NCBI GenBank assembly: GCA_030612305.1
Contig: JAUWOG010000102.1
Location: forward strand, 1 to 7,617
Origin: Armatimonadota bacterium
GTDB taxonomy: Bacteria; Armatimonadota; Zipacnadia; Zipacnadales; UBA11051
Direction of reading: 5' to 3'
DNA length: 7,617 nucleotides
Made by a program: the position numbers and the translations under genes. Positions 1 through 4,582 of this stretch are shown one piece after another (within the stretch, counting starts at the first letter, position 1; every line of letters starts with the position of its first letter). The notes beneath the pieces are model-generated. The model did not search any database. It worked only from the letters and a program-made list of their open reading frames with translations, and was not told the DNA's origin.

Positions 1-187
1 AATTCCTCGCCTGGTACGTCCGCCATACCACCCAAGACGAGTAGCGAGGAGCGCCCCCCCAGGTCAGCTTCGGTTGCACCGGCCTGATGCGCCGCCTAAC
101 CTCACCGCCTCACAGGACTTCCCCGTCGCACACGTCAGGTTTCCAGCCTCACGTGGCTGCAATCCGGAAAAAACCTGCATCAGACTA

Positions 188-216
188 TTGCCCTTCATTG
201 CCGAAAGATGTAAACT
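188..216 (+). promoter_or_regulatory. Candidate sigma70-type promoter for the LmeA-like gene
   Basis: TTGCCC at 188-193 and TAAACT at 211-216 are separated by exactly 17 bases, matching the housekeeping promoter layout. Transcription would begin near 223, leaving a leader of roughly 40 bases before the GTG at 261. A perfect 5-base inverted repeat (ACTAC/GTAGT, 214-228) overlaps the -10 box and predicted start and could be a small operator. The rest of 1-260 shows only a loose 7-base inverted repeat (4-10 with 44-50) and no convincing gene. Confidence 0.4.
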
Positions 217-260
217 ACGGATTGTAGTAGTTCCCTTCGCAGCACCGAGGAGGTTCGCCA

Positions 261-968
261 GTGTATCGAGCCAGACCCAGTTCTTATGCGCCGGTTGCGG
301 TCCCGCTACTGCTTCTGTTCCTGGCAAGTGCAGCTCTTGCGGGAGCTGTCACGCCCACCAAAGTACAAGACAAGATGGTGCGCATCATCAAGCAGAAGTG
401 GACCTGCAAGAACCTGAAGATCAAGGTCGTCCCCTTCGACAATGACAGCATGACCCAGGCCGGCAGGTTCCAGGCCATCGTATTCCGGGCCGATGCCATC
501 TCCCGCAAGCATATCACTGTCGCTCCCATCTATGTGAAGGCTTTCGATGTCACCATTGACATCTATGCGCTCTTCTACAAGGACAAGATCCGGACTACCA
601 AACGAAAGAAGACCGTTGTCGAGGCCAGGATGAGCGAGACCAACCTGAACAAGCTGCTCAAGATGAAGGACATGCCAATCAAGAACCCGCACGTTGACTT
701 CGGCGACAACATACTCACCTTCACCGGCGAATACGCGGCTGTCTTCGGCCACCGTTTGCTGATGGAAGCCAAGCTGCAGATCGTGGACCATCGCAAGATC
801 AATCTCATACCCACGAAGGTGAGGGTTAACGGCATTCCGCTTCCCTCCGGTCCTGTCCGGAGTCTCCTCTCCAAGGTCAACCCGCTCCTCGACATGGGCG
901 AGGTACCGTTGCAGCCCAAGCTCGACACCATCACCATCACCCCGACACACATCATCATGAAGGGATAG
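261..968 (+). CDS. Secreted LmeA/DUF2993-like lipid-binding protein
   Basis: 235-residue exported protein. GTG at 261 is chosen because GAGGAGG (247-253) sits 7 bases upstream. The N-terminus is a clear signal peptide: basic residues R3 and R5, a hydrophobic core around residues 12-26, and an ALA cleavage site after residue 27. The mature part (about 30-235) is a beta-rich, lysine-rich domain. It ends in the layout I associate with DUF2993/LmeA proteins: a 'VRVNGIPLP' segment, a short helix, 'NPLLDMGEVPLQPKL', and a final strand ending TITPTHIIMKG. Known LmeA proteins bind phospholipids in the mycobacterial envelope, and related proteins in other phyla are mostly uncharacterised. Here an outer-envelope lipid-binding or lipid-shuttling role is inferred. 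The gene appears to be transcribed alone, and the next gene is 181 bases away behind a terminator-like hairpin. Family assignment is by pattern and moderately sure; export is well supported. Confidence 0.75.
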   Translation: MYRARPSSYAPVAVPLLLLFLASAALAGAVTPTKVQDKMVRIIKQKWTCKNLKIKVVPFDNDSMTQAGRFQAIVFRADAISRKHITVAPIYVKAFDVTIDIYALFYKDKIRTTKRKKTVVEARMSETNLNKLLKMKDMPIKNPHVDFGDNILTFTGEYAAVFGHRLLMEAKLQIVDHRKINLIPTKVRVNGIPLPSGPVRSLLSKVNPLLDMGEVPLQPKLDTITITPTHIIMKG

Positions 969-1087
969 CCGGCCGGAAAACTCAGCCGCATAGCGGGCCA
1001 CGTGTACGCGTTGCTTCACGGCATCGGCAAGCTGTGAGGGCCGGCTCAGCTAGCTCCGAAAAAAAACTTCCGTCGCGCAAAGGACTT

Positions 1088-1119
1088 CTCACGCCTGCGT
1101 CGAATCTGGCGTGAGTTTT
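1088..1119 (+). terminator. Terminator-like hairpin with T-run before the first UxuA-like gene
   Basis: CTCACGCC (1088-1095) and GGCGTGAG (1108-1115) form a perfect 8-base stem with a 12-base loop, followed directly by TTTT and, after GC, another TTT. It could end transcription of the upstream LmeA-like gene. However, it lies only 30 bases before the start codon at 1150, which leaves little room for a promoter downstream, so a leader attenuator or a protein operator are real alternatives. The 12-base loop is longer than in ideal intrinsic terminators. Confidence 0.5.
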
Positions 1120-1135
1120 GCTTTGAATCCGCATC

Positions 1136-1140
1136 GGGAG
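1136..1140 (+). promoter_or_regulatory. Ribosome binding site deciding the start of the first UxuA-like gene
   Basis: GGGAG lies 9 bases before ATG 1150. It argues against the in-frame GTG at 1111, which would fall inside the right arm of the 1088-1115 hairpin and add 13 residues absent from the downstream paralogue. Confidence 0.65.
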
Positions 1141-1149
1141 ATATCCCAA

Positions 1150-2136
1150 ATGAAGCTGGCTGTCGGTTTGCGCGACACCTCCGATGAGTACTACCGCTTC
1201 CTGGCGCAGTTGGGCGTCCATTACGCCAAGTTCAACCTGTGGAACGAACTGATGAGCGAGCCCGGCGCCTGCGGAGTCCTCAAGGCTGACGCACTCCGCA
1301 ACCTCCAGGAAACCCTCAAGCCTTACGAGATCCAGACCTACGTATTCCTCCTCCCCCAGGGCCCCAACACCCAGGACTGGCATGCCCGCTTTGGCAGGTC
1401 CCCCGAAGCCGACAGAGAGATCGAGAACGTATGCGAGACGATCCGTGTATGTGGCGACTGTGGCATTCCGGTCGTCGAGTGGACCTGGTCGATTCCGGAT
1501 GTATTCGGCCGCATCGGCGCCGCTCCTGTCGCCCGTGGCGGCGCGACGAGCCCCCGTTTCGACTACTACCTCATCAAGGACAAACGCCCCCCCTACGCCG
1601 TGGACATGAGCGCCGAGGAGATGTGGGCCAACATCATCTACTTCATGGAGCGCATCGTGCCCGTGGCCGAGCAGGCAGGCCTCCAGTTGGCGATGCATCA
1701 CCACGATCCCCCAACCGAGGTGCTCGCCGGCGAGGCGCGAATCCTCTGCAACTTCGAAGGCATGAAGCGCATGATCGAAGAAGTGGACAGCCCCGTCAAC
1801 GGCTTCAACATCTGCCAGGGCACACTGACCGAGCAGGCGGGTCCCGCCCCGGGCGGGATCCTCGCCGTCATTCGCTATTTCGGCGAGCGCGGCAAAATCA
1901 ACCACTGCCATTTCCGCAATGTCAAAGGCTCGGTGCCCGTGTATGACGAGGCCTTCATAGACGACGGCGATGTGGACATGTACGAGGCGATGAAGGTGTA
2001 CAAGGAGACCGGCTACCGGCACTGCTTCATTCCCGACCACTGCCCCGGGATGACCGGCGATCCGAACCGCCGCGCAACTGTCGCCTATGCGGTCGCCTAC
2101 ATCCGAGCACTCTTGCACGTGGTCGGCGAACTATAG
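1150..2136 (+). CDS. UxuA (mannonate dehydratase)-family TIM-barrel enzyme, copy 1
   Basis: 328 residues. UxuA removes water from D-mannonate to give 2-keto-3-deoxygluconate in cytoplasmic hexuronate catabolism, using a divalent metal. The family is recognised from segments that align with E. coli UxuA in order: HHHDPP (183-188, against HPDDPP), NGFNICQG with C222 (against the MCTG segment), HFRN with H254 (against HLRS), DDGDVDMYE (from 272, against LNGDVDMYE) and PDH with D296-H297 (against RPDH). The His/Cys/His/Asp set I expect to hold the metal (H183, C222, H254, D296) is intact, and Y313 may match the late active-site Tyr. Oddities: it is about 65 residues shorter than the E. coli enzyme, mainly lacking a mid-protein insertion; HPDD has become HHHD; and the Arg of RPDH is Ile. 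These changes make a substrate other than mannonate possible. A close paralogue follows 114 bases downstream. Fold and family are confident; the substrate is not, so no gene symbol is given. Confidence 0.85.
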   Translation: MKLAVGLRDTSDEYYRFLAQLGVHYAKFNLWNELMSEPGACGVLKADALRNLQETLKPYEIQTYVFLLPQGPNTQDWHARFGRSPEADREIENVCETIRVCGDCGIPVVEWTWSIPDVFGRIGAAPVARGGATSPRFDYYLIKDKRPPYAVDMSAEEMWANIIYFMERIVPVAEQAGLQLAMHHHDPPTEVLAGEARILCNFEGMKRMIEEVDSPVNGFNICQGTLTEQAGPAPGGILAVIRYFGERGKINHCHFRNVKGSVPVYDEAFIDDGDVDMYEAMKVYKETGYRHCFIPDHCPGMTGDPNRRATVAYAVAYIRALLHVVGEL

Positions 2137-2183
2137 CCCGCCTCACTCATCAATCAACCCGAGGTCGTTGAAGCTGTCAAGTC

Positions 2184-2215
2184 TGTTGCCTTGCGCAGTT
2201 CCGAAGAAGGCAGCA
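2184..2215 (+). promoter_or_regulatory. Possible hairpin in the spacer between the two UxuA-like genes
   Basis: TGTTGCCTT (2184-2192) can pair with AAGGCAGCA (2207-2215), nine pairs including one G-U, around a 14-base loop. No T-run follows, so it is unlikely to terminate transcription; it could shape the leader or protect processed mRNA in a two-gene transcript. I found no good promoter in 2137-2250. Confidence 0.25.
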
Positions 2216-2234
2216 ATGCCGAAAATACTGTCGT

Positions 2235-2240
2235 CAGGAG
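2235..2240 (+). promoter_or_regulatory. Ribosome binding site deciding the start of the second UxuA-like gene
   Basis: CAGGAG lies 10 bases before ATG 2251. This start aligns the protein residue for residue with copy 1 (MKLAVG against MKVGVQ) and is preferred over the in-frame TTG at 2191. Confidence 0.6.
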
Positions 2241-2250
2241 ATGTGACACA

Positions 2251-3231
2251 ATGAAAGTCGGCGTCCAGATGGCCAATGTTACTGATGAGGAATGTCGGTT
2301 CCTTGCCCAGTTGGGTGTGCATCACGTTCGCATCACTTCGTGGGCTGACACGATGAGCGAGCCGGGCGCGTGCGGTGTGCTCCAGGCCGACGAGGTGAAA
2401 AAGCTCCAGGCAATTCTCGACCCCTACGACATCGAGGCCTACGTCTTCCTCCTCCCCCAGGGCCAGAACACGCAGTACTGGCACGCCCGCTTCGGCGACC
2501 ATCCCCTCCGCGACCAGGAGATAGACAACGTCTGCGAAACCATCAAGGTCTGCGGCGACTGCGGCATATCGGTCGTCGAGTGGACCTGGTCAATCCCCGA
2601 TGTCTTCGGACGCATCCCCGGGCCCAACACTGCAGGCCGGGGTGGCGCACAGGTATCCCGCTTCAATGAGCACCTCATAGGAGACAAGCGCCCCGAGTAC
2701 GCGGTGGACATGAGCGCGGAGGAAATGTGGGACAACATCATCTACTTCATGGAGCGCATCTGCCCGGTGGCCGAGAGTGCCGGTGTCCTGATGGCCATGC
2801 ACCCACACGATCCCCCCACCGAGTGGCTTGCCGGCGAAGCCCGCATCATCAACAGCCCCGAGGGCATGAAGCGCATGATCGAAGAGGTGGACAGCCCGGT
2901 CAACGGCTTCAACATCTGCCAGGGAACCGTCGCCGAGCAGGCCGGCACCGACGTGCTCGCCCTCATCCGCTATCTCGGCGAGCGCGACAGAATCAATTAC
3001 GTCCACTTCCGCAATGTCAAGGGCACCGTGCCGGTCTTCGACGAGGCCTTCATTGACGACGGCGACGTGGACATGTACGAGGCAATGAAGGTGTACAAGG
3101 AGGTTGGCTACCGGCACGTATTCGTTCCCGACCATTGCCCGGGCATGTCGGGAGACCCGACCCACCGGGCCTCCCGCGCCTACGCCGTCGCCTACATCCG
3201 GGCGCTGCTCCACGTAGTCGGCGAGCTCTGA
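2251..3231 (+). CDS. UxuA (mannonate dehydratase)-family TIM-barrel enzyme, copy 2
   Basis: 326 residues, about 73% identical to copy 1 by an eye alignment, so the pair arose by tandem duplication and has since diverged. The expected metal ligands are all kept: H184 in HPHDPP, C223 in NICQG, H252 in HFRN and D294 in PDH. Whole blocks are unchanged between copies, such as the VVEWTWSIPDVFGR and IEEVDSPVNGFNICQG segments and DDGDVDMYEAMKVYKE, showing selection for activity in both. Differences gather in the first 35 residues, the loop after DVFGRI (a one-residue insertion here) and a three-residue deletion after EQAG. Those are plausible substrate-facing or subunit-contact loops. Like copy 1 it has H in place of the second D-containing position of HPDDPP and lacks the Arg of RPDH (here VPDH). 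The two copies may act on related sugar acids or form a hetero-oligomer; this is inferred. The co-directional 114-base spacing with no clear internal promoter suggests co-transcription. Confidence 0.85.
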   Translation: MKVGVQMANVTDEECRFLAQLGVHHVRITSWADTMSEPGACGVLQADEVKKLQAILDPYDIEAYVFLLPQGQNTQYWHARFGDHPLRDQEIDNVCETIKVCGDCGISVVEWTWSIPDVFGRIPGPNTAGRGGAQVSRFNEHLIGDKRPEYAVDMSAEEMWDNIIYFMERICPVAESAGVLMAMHPHDPPTEWLAGEARIINSPEGMKRMIEEVDSPVNGFNICQGTVAEQAGTDVLALIRYLGERDRINYVHFRNVKGTVPVFDEAFIDDGDVDMYEAMKVYKEVGYRHVFVPDHCPGMSGDPTHRASRAYAVAYIRALLHVVGEL

Positions 3232-3247
3232 GCGATCCGCTCCAGAG

Positions 3248-3358
3248 CCTGTAGTGGGCAATCGCAGATTTCTCCAGCGGAGGCATAGCTTCCCCAAAGC
3301 TTCCAGCTTGTCAGTGCCGACTCGCCAACGGCGGCAAGCTGGAAGCTTGCCCTACAGG
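3248..3358. repeat. Nested palindromic intergenic element between convergent genes
   Basis: The core is a perfect 14-base inverted repeat, AAGCTTCCAGCTTG (3297-3310) with CAAGCTGGAAGCTT (3335-3348). The stem extends inward by a G-U and a C-G pair, and a further GCCG/CGGC stem (3316-3319 with 3329-3332) lies inside the loop. Outside the core, CCTGTA..GGGC (3248-3259) is complementary to GCCCTACAGG (3349-3358) apart from a 2-base bulge, with an extra 36 bases on the left side only. It fills most of the 143-base gap between the convergent copy 2 and ribbon-helix-helix genes. No T-run follows either way, so it is not a classical terminator. A REP-like or miniature mobile repeat, acting as an mRNA 3' end stabiliser, is the likeliest reading. 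Confidence 0.6.
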
Positions 3359-3374
3359 GGAGTGTATGCCGCTC

Positions 3375-3608
3375 TCACAGATACCCCAGGTTCCGCAGCC
3401 GCTCCTTAACCCTGACGAGCTCCTCTTCGGTATAGGGCTCGCCTTCGGAGAGCGCGTGCGTCGAGGCGATATCGCGCAGCACATACACCACGAAATCGGT
3501 GACCGAGTTGTAGCCCGCCCCGGCAATGATCTCCCCCAGCTTCTCGTACAGTGGCCGGGGTATCTTGATTGTCACCTTGTCGGAACTGCTACTCATCGGG
3601 GGCACCAT
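3375..3608 (-). CDS. Small ribbon-helix-helix (CopG/Arc-like) protein with RLRNLGYL tail
   Basis: 77 residues on the minus strand. Residues about 11-50 fit a ribbon-helix-helix DNA-binding fold: a short beta strand VTIKIP, then helix PLYEKLGEIIAGAG, turn, S-V-T-D and helix FVVYVLRDIA. Such proteins bind operators as dimers, with the paired strands in the major groove. After a variable, acidic linker the protein ends in a charged helix finishing RLRNLGYL. A GAGGTGAGG ribosome site lies 8 bases upstream of ATG 3608. A second ATG at 3596 would give a 73-residue protein starting MSSSSDK and may be the truer conserved start. The gene diverges from the prepilin-like gene across a 226-base AT-rich region, so autoregulation and control of that neighbour are reasonable guesses. 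An antitoxin is possible, but no toxin gene adjoins it. Confidence 0.78.
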   Translation of the reverse strand: MVPPMSSSSDKVTIKIPRPLYEKLGEIIAGAGYNSVTDFVVYVLRDIASTHALSEGEPYTEEELVRVKERLRNLGYL

Positions 3609-3690
3609 CCTCTTGACCTCACCTCATTGAGGGCCTTATTGCTGTCCATTTCACCGCCCGAACCACGCTTCCTGTATGCCCAGTGGAAAA

Positions 3691-3719
3691 TTAATAACCT
3701 TTTCTTGCAGGTATCCGAA
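3691..3719 (-). promoter_or_regulatory. Candidate promoter for the ribbon-helix-helix gene
   Basis: Read on the minus strand, TTCGGA (3719-3714) and TATTAA (3696-3691) are 17 bases apart, placing transcription start near 3684 and giving a leader of about 75 bases. The match to consensus is modest, but it sits in the most AT-rich stretch of the window (about 3685-3757), as expected of a divergent promoter region. A forward promoter for the prepilin gene should also lie here; TTGCAG at 3705 has no well-spaced partner. CGAATA/TATTCG (3729-3734 with 3752-3757) is a candidate operator-type inverted repeat. Confidence 0.3.
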
Positions 3720-3780
3720 CGGTTTGGGCGAATAATCTATTAAGATCGCTCTATTCGTAGGATAGCGACCGACTGGACAC

Positions 3781-3809
3781 GCGCCTTGTCAACCCATGTT
3801 GACCGGCGC
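3781..3809 (+). promoter_or_regulatory. Stable leader hairpin upstream of the prepilin-like gene
   Basis: GCGCC (3781-3785) pairs with GGCGC (3805-3809) and GTCAAC (3788-3793) with GTTGAC (3798-3803), giving 11 pairs with a small TT/C internal loop and a 4-base CCAT loop. It ends 12 bases before the AAGGAGG ribosome site (3822-3828). CCTTGT at 3784-3789 is also exactly complementary to ACAAGG at 3820-3825, which overlaps that ribosome site, so the leader could switch between a hairpin and a ribosome-site-blocking pairing. The structure is seen directly; any regulatory role is inferred. Confidence 0.4.
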
Positions 3810-3834
3810 ACAATCCCGCACAAGGAGGAAGACT

Positions 3835-4452
3835 ATGCGCAAGGGTTTTACGCTCATCGAACTGCTGGTGGTCATAGCGATCATCGCCATTCTGGCGGCG
3901 ATCCTATTTCCGGTCTTTGCCCGGGCACGGGAGAAGGCACGCCAGACTTCATGTCTCAACAACGTCAAACAGCTCACGCTCGCCCACATCATGTACGCCC
4001 AGGACTATGACGAGCGCCTCCCCGCATCATACCTGCCCGGCAATCCCGGCACCTACGACAACTGGTACGAGGTCTTGCAGCCCTATCTGAAGAACACCCA
4101 GATACTCATCTGCCCGAGTCAGGCCACCTACACGCTCGGCTACGGGCAGAACTACAGTTTCCTCACCTACAGCTGGCCCGGTTCAGCCGGCTACGGCTCC
4201 GGCGGCTGCCCCTTGGCCTTGATAGCCAGACCGGCGGAGACAATCTTGATAGCCGACAGCGGCCAGCATCAGCTCTCCAGCGGCGGCTGGAGTTATGGCA
4301 TGACCTATGTCATCACCTGGGCTCGCGAGCCTCTCAACTATTTCGTCTATCTGCGCCACAACGAGATGGCCAATGTCGGCTTCTGCGACGGCCATGCCAA
4401 AGCCCAGAATGAAGGCTACGTCACCGACTCGGCCAATTTCGACTTGAACTAG
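3835..4452 (+). CDS. Type IV prepilin-like (pseudopilin) protein with H-x9-DG C-terminal motif
   Basis: 205 residues. ATG 3835 is preceded by AAGGAGG at 6-base spacing, and the leader MRKG followed by FTLIE is a textbook prepilin peptidase site: cleavage after G4, methylated F as new N-terminus, Glu at mature position 5. A hydrophobic helix follows (about residues 5-27), then the ARAREKARQTSCLNNVKQL segment and an extracellular globular domain rich in Tyr, Gly and Ser. Near the C-terminus H-NEMANVGFC-DG fits the H-x9-DG motif of DUF1559-type proteins. Such proteins are present in many copies in Armatimonadota and Planctomycetota and are thought to be surface or secretion-system pseudopilins whose individual roles are unknown. 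This copy stands alone, without pilus assembly genes beside it, and is followed by a strong terminator-like hairpin, so it is probably a single-gene transcript. The upstream in-frame ATG at 3796 is rejected because it would bury the leader peptide. Confidence 0.93.
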   Translation: MRKGFTLIELLVVIAIIAILAAILFPVFARAREKARQTSCLNNVKQLTLAHIMYAQDYDERLPASYLPGNPGTYDNWYEVLQPYLKNTQILICPSQATYTLGYGQNYSFLTYSWPGSAGYGSGGCPLALIARPAETILIADSGQHQLSSGGWSYGMTYVITWAREPLNYFVYLRHNEMANVGFCDGHAKAQNEGYVTDSANFDLN

Positions 4453-4479
4453 CTTGGCAAGCGGGTGTATCATCTCGTA

Positions 4480-4499
4480 GCAGCCGCCCAGGCGGTTGC
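4480..4499 (+). promoter_or_regulatory. GC-rich hairpin upstream of the terminator
   Basis: GCAGCCGC (4480-4487) pairs with GCGGTTGC (4492-4499), eight pairs including one G-U, around a 4-base loop. It has no T-run. Its left arm (GCCGC, 4483-4487) could also pair with GCGGC (4541-4545) in the right arm of the next hairpin, so it may be an alternative structure to that terminator. Confidence 0.3.
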
Positions 4500-4521
4500 G
4501 CCCTATGCTCCTGAATACCTC

Positions 4522-4555
4522 AGGCCGCGGTCTCACAACTGCGGCCTCTCCTTTT
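4522..4555 (+). terminator. Intrinsic terminator after the prepilin-like gene
   Basis: AGGCCGCGGT (4522-4531) pairs with ACTGCGGCCT (4538-4547): ten pairs including one G-U, a 6-base CTCACA loop, then CTCC and TTTT (4552-4555). This is the best intrinsic-terminator candidate in the window. It lies 70 bases after the prepilin stop codon but only 27 bases before the next start codon at 4583, so it may instead attenuate the sulfatase-like gene. Confidence 0.6.
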
Positions 4556-4582
4556 GCGTCTGCGAGAGGTTGCTCTGTCGCA

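Noticed and set aside
306..1019. Minus-strand open frame opposite the LmeA-like gene
   Set aside because: The plus-strand gene has a ribosome site, signal peptide and family-like C-terminus; the antisense frame has none of these.
1030..1051. Hairpin AGCT..GAG / CTC-AGCT as a terminator of the LmeA-like gene
   Set aside because: The stem has a 2-base bulge and is followed by an A-run rather than a T-run on the plus strand.
1111..1149. GTG at 1111 as the start of the first UxuA-like gene
   Set aside because: It falls inside a hairpin arm, lacks a ribosome site, and adds residues that the paralogue does not have; ATG 1150 has GGGAG at good spacing.
982..2118. Long minus-strand open frame (378 codons) opposite the first UxuA-like gene
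   Set aside because: It lies wholly antisense to a gene with clear family motifs, and its product is a low-complexity Ala/Val/Gly/His-rich sequence typical of the opposite strand of GC-rich coding DNA.
2137..2250. Separate promoter for the second UxuA-like gene
   Set aside because: Several TTxxxx boxes are present, but none has a convincing -10 partner at 16-18 bases; co-transcription with copy 1 is simpler.
3366..3743. Plus-strand open frame of 125 codons opposite the ribbon-helix-helix gene
   Set aside because: No ribosome site or motif, while the minus-strand frame encodes a clear ribbon-helix-helix domain with a good ribosome site.
3796..3834. ATG at 3796 as the start of the prepilin-like gene
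   Set aside because: It sits in the loop of the leader hairpin, and starting there would place 13 charged residues before the MRKG leader; ATG 3835 has an ideal ribosome site.
4496..4582. TTG at 4496 as the start of the sulfatase-like gene
   Set aside because: The extra 29 residues would be translated through the terminator hairpin and do not resemble the family's N-terminus, which begins at ATG 4583.
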